From Armatimonadota bacterium (GTDB taxonomy: Bacteria; Armatimonadota; UBA5829; DSUL01), in the NCBI GenBank assembly GCA_025998755.1, contig AP024674.1:1230162-1294161 (forward strand): a stretch of DNA of 64,000 nt, in the 5' to 3' direction. Position 1 is the first letter of the stretch, and each line of letters opens with the position of its first letter. Shown here piece by piece: positions 1 through 8,204 of this stretch. A model generated the notes under the pieces. That model saw only the letters and a list, made by a program, of their open reading frames with translations. It did not search any database and had not been told where the DNA came from. The position numbers were made by a program, and so were the translations under genes.

Positions 1-1067
1 GAGCCATAGTAGGTGATCTCCACGGAACGCGCCGCGCCGTCGGTAATGCAGCTTGCCAGCGTGCCCATCGCCTGTGCGAGCCTCATATACGGCTCCACGA
101 TCCCCAGATCCTCCAGGCTGAGAGCCGGCATGTTCACCGCGCTGCGAGCGGGCTTCCCGGACAGCACGTCCACGATCTGCTCCGCAACGTCAATAGCCAC
201 GTTGACCTGCGCCTCCTCGGTTGAAGCGCCAAGATGGGGAGTGGCCACCACCTGCTTCATCGACAGGAGGGGATGATCCGCGGGAGGCGGCTCTTGCTCG
301 AACACGTCTACGGCCGCCGCGGCCACCTTGCCCGACTCCAGCGCCCGGACCAGCGCCATCTCGTCGATAATGCCGCCCCGCGCGCAGTTGACGATGCGCA
401 CACCGTCCTTCATCCGGGCAAACTGATCATCCGAGATCATTCCGGCAGTCTGAGGATTCTTCGGAAGGTGCAGGGTGATGAAATCGCTCTTGCTGATCAG
501 CTCATCGAGCTCCACCAGCCGGATACCGGCCCGAGCAGCCGTCTCCGCCGACTGGAAGGGATCGTAAGCCAGAACCTCCATCTCGAAGCCGAGAGCACGC
601 CGGGCGACCTCTCGTCCGATCTTGCCCAGCCCGATGATCCCCAACACTTTCTTGTAGAGTTCCACCCCGGTGAACTGCTTGCGTTTCCATTCCCCATTCT
701 TCAGGGAGACGACGGCAGCGGGGATGTTGCGCGCCATCGCAAGCATCAGCGCCATGGTCAGTTCGGCCGCCGCGATGGTGTTTCCCCCGGGAGAGTTCAC
801 GACAAGGATGCCGTGCCTTGTGGCGGTGGGGACGTCAATGTTATCCACCCCCACGCCGGCCCGCCCGATGATCTTCAGCTTTTTTGCGGCTTCGATGACA
901 TCCGCCGTGACCTTCGTCTCGCTGCGCACCGCCAAAGCGTCATACTCTCCGATGATGGAGATGAGCTCCTCCTTGCTGAGACCGGTCTTGACGTCCACTT
1001 CACCGCACTGCTCAAGGATCTTGACTCCTTCAGCAGCGATCGGGTCGCTCACAAGGATCTTTGCCAT
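1..1067 (-). CDS. serA: D-3-phosphoglycerate dehydrogenase, 3' end cut by window edge
   Basis: NAD-dependent oxidation of 3-phosphoglycerate, the first step of serine synthesis. About 355 residues are visible and the frame runs off the left edge without a stop, so the C-terminal regulatory region expected of the long SerA form (intervening domain plus ACT domain) is mostly outside. The Rossmann motif GLGKIG lies near residues 144-150; the active-site arginine sits in NCARGG, the glutamate in VFEQEPP and the histidine in TPHLGAST near residue 278. The start is ATG at 1067, preceded by a GGAGGG ribosome site 11 bases upstream. It is followed upstream by 178 bases with no gene before the PhnP-like gene, so it may share its transcript or have its own promoter; none is clear. 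Family assignment is firm. Confidence 0.95.
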   Translation of the reverse strand, partial: MAKILVSDPIAAEGVKILEQCGEVDVKTGLSKEELISIIGEYDALAVRSETKVTADVIEAAKKLKIIGRAGVGVDNIDVPTATRHGILVVNSPGGNTIAAAELTMALMLAMARNIPAAVVSLKNGEWKRKQFTGVELYKKVLGIIGLGKIGREVARRALGFEMEVLAYDPFQSAETAARAGIRLVELDELISKSDFITLHLPKNPQTAGMISDDQFARMKDGVRIVNCARGGIIDEMALVRALESGKVAAAAVDVFEQEPPPADHPLLSMKQVVATPHLGASTEEAQVNVAIDVAEQIVDVLSGKPARSAVNMPALSLEDLGIVEPYMRLAQAMGTLASCITDGAARSVEITYYG

Positions 1068-1245
1068 CTGTTTATGAACCCTCCAGAATAATAAGCTGAC
1101 ATTTCCTGCCCGGCCGCGGCGACCACGCCTCCGGCAACAGGCTTTCACCGGCCGCCCTCATCGCCCCCGGAGCCCGACCGGACGCACTACAAGGCTTCTT
1201 ACACGCGCAAACCGGCTCTGCCTGCAAAAATTACCGGCCCATCTG

Positions 1246-2016
1246 CTAGATATCCACTTCCAGTTCCAGCCCGTCATACGCCAGACGGACACCTGGTGGC
1301 AAGCGCCCTTCGGTCTCCCGATGTCCCAGATCATGGGCGATATGCGTGAAATAGGTCCTGCCCGGCCGGATGATATCGAGAAGATCCAGCGCTTCCGACA
1401 CAGAAAGATGGGTGGGGTGCTCCCTCCAGCGCAGCACTCCCAGCACAAGCGTGTCCAACCCCTGCAACAGAGGCAGAGTCTCCTGCGGGATGGTCTTGAC
1501 ATCCGTCAGATAAGCGAAACCTCCAGTGCGGAAGCCTGTGACCGGAGTGGGTCCGTGCCAGACCGGAAGGGTGAGGAACTCCAGATCGCCCACGCGGAAC
1601 CTGCCATCCACGGGAATCAGCCGGAGCACTGGCAGCCCTCCCCCGTAATGGCGCGTGCCGAAAGCGTAGCGAAAAGTTTTGCGGATCTCGCGCAGGGTCT
1701 CCCTCGTCCCGTAGCACTCGATCGGGCCGTCGCGCTCCACGTTGAAACGCCGGATGTCATCGAGCCCGAAGATGTGGTCGGCGTGATGGTGCGTGAAAAG
1801 GACCGCGTCCACCCGATCCACTCCGTAGCGGATACAGGCCAGGCGCAGTTCGGTTGGGGCGTCAACCAGGAGACTCAGATCCTCCGTGCGCAAAAGAAGT
1901 CCCGGCCGGTTGCGGTGGTCGCGGGGATCATCCGAGGTGCACACTTGGCAACGGCAACCGATCATCGGGACGCCGTGCGACGTCCCTGTCCCCAGAAACA
2001 GAGCGCGAAGCCTCAC
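1246..2016 (-). CDS. PhnP-like metallo-beta-lactamase-fold phosphodiesterase
   Basis: A 256-residue metallo-beta-lactamase fold protein. It begins with the GTGTSHGVP-x-x-GCRCQVC pattern typical of the PhnP branch (phosphoribosyl 1,2-cyclic phosphate phosphodiesterases and relatives), where the cysteines bind a structural zinc. The catalytic metal motif THHHADH is near residue 77, with later histidines in PVWHGPT and FTHIAHDLGH completing the dinuclear site. No phn operon is nearby, so the natural substrate is not given by context; a general cyclic phosphodiesterase or hydrolase role is as far as the sequence goes. The ATG overlaps the stop of the upstream small membrane gene by four bases (ATGA), so the two are translationally coupled. 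Confidence 0.85.
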   Translation of the reverse strand: MRLRALFLGTGTSHGVPMIGCRCQVCTSDDPRDHRNRPGLLLRTEDLSLLVDAPTELRLACIRYGVDRVDAVLFTHHHADHIFGLDDIRRFNVERDGPIECYGTRETLREIRKTFRYAFGTRHYGGGLPVLRLIPVDGRFRVGDLEFLTLPVWHGPTPVTGFRTGGFAYLTDVKTIPQETLPLLQGLDTLVLGVLRWREHPTHLSVSEALDLLDIIRPGRTYFTHIAHDLGHRETEGRLPPGVRLAYDGLELEVDI

Positions 2017-2243
2017 TTCTCCTTCTTTTCGGCCTTCGAAGGCCTGCGGCCTCCGATCTTGGTCTTTTCCGCTTCCGCCAGAAGAGCCGCCAGTTCGGCA
2101 TAGGGATCCAGAGGCGGGCCCTCTTCACGGTATTCCTCGATCCGGCGATCCAGCCTGAGCGCGCTGCGGCGCACCTGAAGGACAAGCCACCAGATGACAA
2201 CACATCCCACAATGATGCCGATTGTCAAGGCCAGATCCAGCAC
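2013..2243 (-). CDS. Small single-pass membrane protein, function unknown
   Basis: A 76-residue protein with one N-terminal hydrophobic helix (about residues 4-24) followed by a charged, probably helical cytoplasmic tail ending in a lysine-rich KAEKKEK. I do not recognise a family. Its reality is supported by the four-base ATGA overlap with the following PhnP-like gene and by the sensible membrane topology. It may anchor or regulate something at the membrane; no catalytic motif is visible. Confidence 0.6.
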   Translation of the reverse strand: MLDLALTIGIIVGCVVIWWLVLQVRRSALRLDRRIEEYREEGPPLDPYAELAALLAEAEKTKIGGRRPSKAEKKEK

Positions 2244-2309
2244 TCGCCCTCTCCCTCAGGGAACCGCCGACGCTCCTGCAAACCGTATGCAGTGCGGAAG
2301 CTTCCCGGA

Positions 2310-2318
2310 TGGTATAAT
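2310..2318 (+). promoter_or_regulatory. Extended -10 promoter (TGgTATAAT) for the secreted subtilase
   Basis: A perfect TATAAT at 2313-2318 is preceded by TG one base upstream, the extended -10 arrangement that can work without a good -35. It lies about 80 bases ahead of the subtilase start in the divergent gap 2244-2397. Confidence 0.5.
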
Positions 2319-2397
2319 GGGATTGTAGCCGACGGCGCAACCCGCCGGCTTTTCACAGGGAAGAAAGAGCCGCATCCGGCCGCGTTTAGTAGATAAA

Positions 2398-4554
2398 GTG
2401 TCTTTCCGCCGCGTTTTCCGCTCACACTCCGCGTTGCGCATACTGTCGGTCGCCGTCTTGCTGGTGGCTGCCTGTGTGTGCGCCTCCGCCCAAACGCAAG
2501 CCCAGCTTGTCGTTCAGCTCCGGGCAGGAGAACTGAGCCGCGCTTCCGCGCTGGCCGGCAAGGGCAGCCCCGTGCAGTCGCTCATGCCGGTTTTCTCGGC
2601 GAAAAACCGGGATCTGGCTCGCCAACTGGGGCTGGACCGGTTCTACATCGCCCGCGGCAAGTCCACAGCCGATATGCGCCGCCGGCTGAAATCTTCATCG
2701 TCGGTGGAATATGCCGAGCCGCCCGCCCTCGTGGTCCCCGCGCTGGTGCCCAACGATCCTCTTTTCTCCCAGCAGTGGGCTCTAAGAAATAACGGCGGCG
2801 GGTCCGGCCTGGCGGGAGCCGATATCAAAGCGGTCCAGGCCTGGGATATTACCACCGGCTCGCCGGCGGTAATCGTGGCTGTGCTGGATACCGGCGTGGA
2901 CTCCAGCCACCCGGACCTTGCGGCGAATATGGTCCTGGGACGCAGCTTCGTGGAAGGGGAGCCCGGCACAGACGACAACAACGGCCACGGAACCAACTGC
3001 GCGGGCATCATCGGCGCAGTGGGCAACAATACGCTGCAGATGGCGGGTGTGAGCTGGAACTGCCGCATCATGCCCGTCAAGGTGATCGGACTGGATTCAA
3101 ACGGCAACCCTTATGGCACCGACATTTGGCTCTCTCAGGGCATCATCTGGGCAGTGGACAACGGTGCGAAGGTGCTGAGCTTGAGCCTGGTCTCCAGCAG
3201 CGACACGCCCACTCTGCGGAGCGCAGTACGCTACGCGCGTCTGTCCGGGGCAATCGTGGTGGCGGCGTCGGGGAACGATGGTCAGCAGAAGAAGATGTAT
3301 CCGGCGGCCTATGACGACGCCATCGCCGTGGGCGCCTCGGACCGGTGGGACCAGCGGGCGTCCTTCTCCAACTGGGGAGATCATCTGGACCTTGTTGCGC
3401 CCGGAGTATCCATCACCACGACCACCCGCGGCGGAGGAACCTGGCAGTTCTTCGCCGGCACTTCCGCGGCCACGCCGCACGTCGCAGGGATCTGCGCGCT
3501 GGTGCTCGCCGTCCGGCCCGCGACGAACCTGGCCGACATGAGGCAGTTTCTGAGACGCGGGGCTGATGACATCGGCGACCCCGGCTACGACATTTTTACC
3601 GGCGCGGGACGCGCCAACGCTTACGTAACCCTGCTGGCCGCCATAGACCCGACGCCCCCGACTGACCCTGTGGTGACAGACTCCGGCAAATACACAGGAA
3701 ATCCCAATCAGCTTTCGCTGCAGTGGACTCCTTCGTCGGACCCCGAGTCGGGAATCGAAGGCTATGAATACGCCGTTGGGACGTCCGGCAATCCCACATC
3801 CCTGAGGGGATGGACCTGGGTGGGCAATGTGACGTCCGTGACGGCGACCGGTCTCAACCTGCCTGCGGACACTCCCATATTCGCCTCTGTGCGGGCGCGC
3901 AACGGAGCCCGGCTTTACAGCGGCACCGCCACGACGGACGGTATCATTTACGCGCCATTGGCACAAAGCGCCGGCGCTGCGCTGGCCATGACGAACGGCC
4001 GGTATGTGACGCTGAACACCCGCGCCGTCAGCGCGGCGTTCCCGGACAGAGTCTGGATTGCCGACTATCCCTTCGGGCCCGCCCTGGCCGTGCAGCCCTC
4101 GGTTCCCTGTTCGGTGGGCGACCGCGTTACGGCGGTGGGACGGCTGGAGACAATTGCGGGAATGCGGACGCTGGCGGACGCCGAGATCATCATCACGGGC
4201 TTCGGACCCGCGCCGCCTGCCCTCACGATGCGGCAGAGTGCCTTGGGTGGAGGTGCCCTGAACGGTCAGACCCCCGGCGTGACGGGTGGGACGGGAGTGA
4301 ACACGGTGGGCCGTCTGGTCCGCATCGCCGGCCGCGTGACGGCTTCCGGGACGGGATGGTTCACGGTGGATGACGGATCCGGGCTCTCGGATGCCGGGGG
4401 ATCGGCCGGGGTCCAAGTGCTGACAGGCGGAACGCTCCCTTCAGTGGGAAGCTTTGTGCGCGTCACGGGGATTGTGGAGGTGGTCGTGTCCGGCGACGCG
4501 ACCCTACCGGTGGTCCGGACGCGGCAGCCTGAGGACGTTGAGCCGGTCGAATAG
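2398..4554 (+). CDS. Secreted S8 subtilisin-like protease with C-terminal OB-like tail
   Basis: A 718-residue exported serine protease. The GTG start gives a signal peptide (hydrophobic core about residues 13-30, ending ASAQ). A propeptide-like segment follows, then the S8 catalytic domain with Asp164 (VLDTGVD), His197 (NGHGTN) and Ser356 (GTSAATPHVAG). After the protease domain comes a fibronectin-like stretch (about 425-510) and two segments resembling OB-fold domains (about 530-620 and 640-710, each with a VGDRVTAVGRL or VGSFVRVTGIV strand). The Shine-Dalgarno is weak, so the start is less sure than the rest. It is a different architecture from the other subtilase in this window, which carries the GWNQ/GYW module. 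Its stop abuts the stop of the convergent URO-D gene with no spacer. Substrate unknown. Confidence 0.9.
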   Translation: MSFRRVFRSHSALRILSVAVLLVAACVCASAQTQAQLVVQLRAGELSRASALAGKGSPVQSLMPVFSAKNRDLARQLGLDRFYIARGKSTADMRRRLKSSSSVEYAEPPALVVPALVPNDPLFSQQWALRNNGGGSGLAGADIKAVQAWDITTGSPAVIVAVLDTGVDSSHPDLAANMVLGRSFVEGEPGTDDNNGHGTNCAGIIGAVGNNTLQMAGVSWNCRIMPVKVIGLDSNGNPYGTDIWLSQGIIWAVDNGAKVLSLSLVSSSDTPTLRSAVRYARLSGAIVVAASGNDGQQKKMYPAAYDDAIAVGASDRWDQRASFSNWGDHLDLVAPGVSITTTTRGGGTWQFFAGTSAATPHVAGICALVLAVRPATNLADMRQFLRRGADDIGDPGYDIFTGAGRANAYVTLLAAIDPTPPTDPVVTDSGKYTGNPNQLSLQWTPSSDPESGIEGYEYAVGTSGNPTSLRGWTWVGNVTSVTATGLNLPADTPIFASVRARNGARLYSGTATTDGIIYAPLAQSAGAALAMTNGRYVTLNTRAVSAAFPDRVWIADYPFGPALAVQPSVPCSVGDRVTAVGRLETIAGMRTLADAEIIITGFGPAPPALTMRQSALGGGALNGQTPGVTGGTGVNTVGRLVRIAGRVTASGTGWFTVDDGSGLSDAGGSAGVQVLTGGTLPSVGSFVRVTGIVEVVVSGDATLPVVRTRQPEDVEPVE

Positions 4555-5571
4555 CTATGGGCCCGGGGCGGTCTGCCGGGCAACGTCCATCATCGCTTCA
4601 ACGTTCTCCACGGGAGTCTCCGGCGGCACCTCGCAGCCTGGCCCAATCACATAAGGCCAGCCCGCCTCGACCCAGCAGCGCTCGAATGCCGCCCGGACTG
4701 ATGCGGGAGTCCCTTCCAGAAGGACCGTGACCGGATCACAGTTTCCCAGCAAGGCCACCCGCGGCCCCAGCACGCGGCGGGCTAGGGTCAGGTCGGCGGC
4801 GGAATCCACATCCAACATCTCCATGCCAAGCGTGGCGATGCCAGGGAAGAGCTGATCCGTCCGCCCGCAGATGTGCAGCCGCACCGGGAGCCCGAGCGCC
4901 TGCACCCCGTGCACCAGCCGGGTTTGCCGGGGCAGGACCAGCGACTCATAGACATCCGGGCCCAGCAGGGAACAGGCGGCGTCGCCGATGCCCATGATGT
5001 CCACGTAGGGGGCCTGGGCCGCGGCAAAGGCCAGCTCCATCTCGCAGGTGAAGTCCAGAAGCTCGGCGGCCCAGGACGGATCGTCCACCAGATCTAGCAG
5101 GACATTGTGCAGGCCCCGGAGCTGCGCGGCGGCGGCGAGCGGCCCTTCGATCCACCCCAGAACGGGGACTTCTCCCGCCGAGATCTCCTGCAGCGCCTCC
5201 GCCGCGAGCACGCGATCGTGCATACGGCCGCCCCCCAACGGGTCGGGCAACTTCAGGCGCGCCAGATCCGCTCGCTCGCGAAGCAGGATGGAATCGGGAT
5301 GGTGCGAGGGAGGCTGGTCCTCGAACCAGACGATGGGCGCTCCGCAATCTGCCGCCTCGCGGACGGGATCAGAACACAGCGAGAGCATGTCAATACCAAA
5401 CCGCGACGCCACCAGCGTCTGAGCGCGCACCAGTACGCGCCAGTCCCGGCAATACATTCCATACGGCACGCCCGCATGTCGGGCGGCAAAGGTCATGGTG
5501 ATGGGCTGGGCGCACAGGCGGTCCACGGACGCCCCATTCAGCGTGCGCGTCATCCGCTCCATGGAGGTCAC
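4555..5571 (-). CDS. Uroporphyrinogen decarboxylase-family protein (MtaA/CmuA-like)
   Basis: A 338-residue URO-D fold protein. It contains LHICGRTD (around residue 232), then GNCDP and GPGCEVP, which fits the His-x-Cys ... Cys zinc pattern of the methyltransferase branch (MtaA, CmuA) rather than true HemE, which lacks it. The family moves methyl groups between corrinoid proteins and thiols or does related chemistry; many members in sugar-metabolism clusters have unknown reactions. It lies 22 bases downstream of a sorbitol-type dehydrogenase and is probably co-transcribed with it and with ThuA, which suggests a catabolic rather than haem role. No corrinoid protein gene is adjacent. Precise function is unknown. 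Confidence 0.8.
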   Translation of the reverse strand: MTSMERMTRTLNGASVDRLCAQPITMTFAARHAGVPYGMYCRDWRVLVRAQTLVASRFGIDMLSLCSDPVREAADCGAPIVWFEDQPPSHHPDSILLRERADLARLKLPDPLGGGRMHDRVLAAEALQEISAGEVPVLGWIEGPLAAAAQLRGLHNVLLDLVDDPSWAAELLDFTCEMELAFAAAQAPYVDIMGIGDAACSLLGPDVYESLVLPRQTRLVHGVQALGLPVRLHICGRTDQLFPGIATLGMEMLDVDSAADLTLARRVLGPRVALLGNCDPVTVLLEGTPASVRAAFERCWVEAGWPYVIGPGCEVPPETPVENVEAMMDVARQTAPGP

Positions 5572-5593
5572 AGCGAGCTCCCCTCCCGGCCGA

Positions 5594-6619
5594 TCAGATC
5601 TCGATGACCGCGCGGATGACTCCGTCGGCCCGGTCCCGCGCCAGACGGAGCGCCCGGTCCGCGTCTTCGAGCGGGAAGCGATGGGTCACCAACGACTTGA
5701 GGTCAATCCGGCCGTCCCGGGCCCACTCGATGGCACGCTCCACGGCATCTCGGCTCCGCCGCACGAATACCAAAGTCAGGTTCTTGCGCCGGGCCGTGGA
5801 GGCGGTGAAGCAAACTTCGTCAGGGTAAGGAATGCCCACGATGATGACCCGCGCGTTGAACCCAGCAACGGCCACGGCCTGCTGAACGGCCTCGTTGGTT
5901 CCCGCGCACTCGAAGACCACGTCCGGACCGCCGCTCTCTTCCCTCACGGCCAGGGCGGCCGCTTCCGGATCTCCCTCGATGGCGCGGTCCGCTCCCAGAC
6001 GCAGGGCAAGCCTGCACCGCTCCGCCAGCGGGTCCGTCACCCAGAGCTTGCCCGCCCCGGCCACACGCGCAGCCTGCAGGACCGAGAGGCCGATGCCTCC
6101 AGCGCCGAGGATTGCCACCTTCTCTCCGCCCTGCATACCAGCCAGGTCCACCGCATAAATCCCGACCGCCATCGGCTCGGTCATCGCGGCTTCCTCAAAC
6201 GACATCCCGGGCGGCAACTTGATGCATAGCCGCTCCGGCCACGCCACAAACTCGCGCAGCGCGCCGTCCACGGGTGGAGTGCCGAAAAAGCGGACCGAAG
6301 GACAAAGATTCGGCCACCCGCGGCGGCATGGGTCACACTTTCCGCAGCTCTGGCCCGGCTCCACCGCCACCCTGTCCCCCGGCGAAAGCCCGGATACGCC
6401 GGGCCCGATCTCCGTGACCTCCGCACCGACCTCGTGGCCCAGGATCAAAGGCTCGTTCACGATCTGATCGCCGATGCGGCCCTCGTTGTAGTAATGCACA
6501 TCCGAGGCGCACACTCCCACCGCCCGAATCCGCAAGAGAACCTCCCCTGGACCCGGAACGGGAACCGGCTCGTCACCTGTGCGCAGATCGCCCGGAGCGT
6601 ACAACCTGACTGCTTTCAT
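5594..6619 (-). CDS. Zinc-dependent sorbitol/xylitol-type alcohol dehydrogenase
   Basis: A 341-residue medium-chain dehydrogenase that oxidises polyols or related sugar alcohols with NAD(P). Catalytic zinc ligands are Cys37, His62 and Glu63; the structural zinc loop has Cys92, Cys95, Cys98 and Cys106. The nucleotide-binding motif is LGAGGIG near residue 170. Overall layout matches the sorbitol dehydrogenase / threonine dehydrogenase group. It sits between ThuA (37 bases upstream) and the URO-D protein (22 bases downstream), a compact minus-strand cluster likely handling a carbohydrate. The exact polyol cannot be read from the sequence. Confidence 0.88.
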   Translation of the reverse strand: MKAVRLYAPGDLRTGDEPVPVPGPGEVLLRIRAVGVCASDVHYYNEGRIGDQIVNEPLILGHEVGAEVTEIGPGVSGLSPGDRVAVEPGQSCGKCDPCRRGWPNLCPSVRFFGTPPVDGALREFVAWPERLCIKLPPGMSFEEAAMTEPMAVGIYAVDLAGMQGGEKVAILGAGGIGLSVLQAARVAGAGKLWVTDPLAERCRLALRLGADRAIEGDPEAAALAVREESGGPDVVFECAGTNEAVQQAVAVAGFNARVIIVGIPYPDEVCFTASTARRKNLTLVFVRRSRDAVERAIEWARDGRIDLKSLVTHRFPLEDADRALRLARDRADGVIRAVIEI

Positions 6620-6656
6620 CGGTTTGCCATTCCTCTTAGGGGCCGCGCCAGGATTT

Positions 6657-7298
6657 TCAACCTGCGGCGGCGCTGCCCGCCCATTTTACACCGCGCGTCA
6701 GCAACAGTCCGAAGTTGGGATCACGGCAAGCGGCAGGATCGTGACCGAGCGCCAAGTAGAACACGCGTCCCTTGCCCCAGGTTTTCGTCCAGGCTACCGG
6801 CCACGCCTTACCCTGCCACAGCGCCGTAGCCAGCACGTTCACGCGCGTGTCGTAGCTGGTGATGTATTGCTCGTCCGTCACCGTAAACTCGTCCAGATCC
6901 CGGGTGATCTCGTGCTCGCGGTCCAGCACGCTGACCTGATAGGACCGGTAGTGCGGATGGGTGACGAAATACCCCCCGACGATCGCGCGGTAATCGTCCG
7001 AATCGCGGAATGAATCTGCGCCGCTGTGGACCGGCACAAAGCCTTTGCCGGAAGCAATAAAGTCGGACAGCCCCACCAGCTGAGCGTCCGAAATCTCGCC
7101 GACCGTGTAATAGAAGACCACACAGTCGAACCCCGCCAGATCCGGGCGTGCGAAAACCTCCAGATCATCCTCCACACGGGTGACATCGTAGCAGCCTGCG
7201 CCCTCCAGGTGGCGCAGGATCTCGTCCCCGCAGCCGCGATGATCGTGGATCTCTCCTCCGGTGAAAAGCAGGACTTTCAAAGCCGGACCTCCACTCAC
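6657..7298 (-). CDS. ThuA-like protein
   Basis: A 213-residue class-I glutamine amidotransferase-like fold protein of the ThuA family, first described in trehalose use and now widespread next to sugar oxidoreductases. Visible family features include LFTGGEIHDH at the N-terminus, VHSGADSF near residue 92, THPHYRSY and the closing GKGRVFYLALGHD. It heads the ThuA / dehydrogenase / URO-D cluster, which supports a role in carbohydrate metabolism; the biochemical activity of this family is generally unproven. An ATG with hydrophobic first strand fits; translation may begin at an internal codon a few residues in. Confidence 0.85.
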   Translation of the reverse strand: MSGGPALKVLLFTGGEIHDHRGCGDEILRHLEGAGCYDVTRVEDDLEVFARPDLAGFDCVVFYYTVGEISDAQLVGLSDFIASGKGFVPVHSGADSFRDSDDYRAIVGGYFVTHPHYRSYQVSVLDREHEITRDLDEFTVTDEQYITSYDTRVNVLATALWQGKAWPVAWTKTWGKGRVFYLALGHDPAACRDPNFGLLLTRGVKWAGSAAAG

Positions 7299-7338
7299 TG
7301 CCTGGCCTAATGTGGCTGTGGCCCATCCCGTAAGACAA

Positions 7339-7370
7339 CCGGGGGCCGGCCGCTTGAAGCCCGCCCCCGG
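7339..7370 (-). terminator. Hairpin downstream of sodA
   Basis: An 8-bp GC stem (7339-7346 with 7363-7370), extendable by two pairs past one mismatch, lies 26 bases beyond the sodA stop. On the minus strand it is followed by TTGTCTTA, a short U-rich run. It could also protect the 3' end. Confidence 0.5.
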
Positions 7371-7395
7371 GAAGATTCGACAGAACCGCGCCGGA

Positions 7396-7995
7396 TTACT
7401 TCGCGCGCACGTAGATTTCGCCCACCTTCTTCCAGTCCACCACGTTCCACCAGGCCGAGATGTAGTCCGGCCGGCGGTTCTGATACTTCAGATAGTAGGC
7501 GTGCTCCCACACATCCAGGCCCAGAATCGGTTTCTTGCCCTCCATGAGAGGGCTGTCCTGGTTCGCCGTGCTGTAAACGTCGAGCCTGCCGTTCTCAAGC
7601 AGCACCAGCCACGCCCACCCGGAACCGAACCGCGTCTTGCCGGCGGTTTCGAACTTCTCCTTGAAAGCCTCGAAGCTGCCGAAGTCCGCCTCGATGGCCG
7701 CCCTGAGGTCACCTTCGGGCTCGCCACCGCCGTTCGGCCCCATAATGTTCCAGAACAGCGTATGGTTGTGATGCCCGCCGCCATTGTTGCGCACGGCCGT
7801 GGGGATGGCATCCACCCCTTTCGCCAGGATCTCTTCGATGGAGAGCCCTTCCAGCTCCGTGCCTTTAATGGCATCGTTCAGGTTGTTGACATATGCACCG
7901 TGATGCTTGGTATGGTGAATCTCCATCGTTCGCGCATCAATGTGCGGCTCCAGCGCATCGTACGGATAGGGAAGCTCAGGCAGAGAAAAAGCCAT
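7396..7995 (-). CDS. sodA: Superoxide dismutase, Fe/Mn type
   Basis: Cytoplasmic 199-residue Fe/Mn superoxide dismutase converting superoxide to oxygen and peroxide. Metal ligands are His27, His78, Asp161 and His165 (in DVWEHAYY). The residue Gln146 in NQDSP is the position typical of manganese enzymes, so Mn or cambialistic use is more likely than strict Fe, but that is an inference. Length is standard. ATG start with AAGGA about 11 bases upstream. The preceding 209-base gap, before uvrA, holds its likely promoter; a terminator-like hairpin follows the gene. Confidence 0.95.
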   Translation of the reverse strand: MAFSLPELPYPYDALEPHIDARTMEIHHTKHHGAYVNNLNDAIKGTELEGLSIEEILAKGVDAIPTAVRNNGGGHHNHTLFWNIMGPNGGGEPEGDLRAAIEADFGSFEAFKEKFETAGKTRFGSGWAWLVLLENGRLDVYSTANQDSPLMEGKKPILGLDVWEHAYYLKYQNRRPDYISAWWNVVDWKKVGEIYVRAK

Positions 7996-8204
7996 CTGTC
8001 TTACCGTCCTTGCAGGTTATGGATTTGCGGCCGCGTCCGTCCCGCAGGGATACGCGACCCGGTCGCACGACATACATACATTACCCGATTTGCGACGCGG
8101 TTGCACACCCCACAAAAACCGCAAGACAGACGGCCACAGCCGCAACCACGCTGAGCCGGAAGGCAGAAAACAAGAAACGGGCGGGAAAGAAGAACACAGA
8201 GAGT
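7996..8204 (-). promoter_or_regulatory. Upstream region of sodA with a 6-1-6 inverted repeat
   Basis: The gap between uvrA's stop and sodA holds an inverted repeat at 8054-8066 (GCGACC-C-GGTCGC), about 60 bases ahead of the sodA start, near a weak -10-like TAATGT on the minus strand. It could be an operator, but such a short GC repeat can arise by chance. No uvrA terminator was seen here. Confidence 0.25.

Noticed and set aside
3097-4416. A 439-codon minus-strand frame opposite the left subtilase
   Set aside because: Opposite the catalytic domain of a clear S8 protease; composition is that of an antisense shadow.
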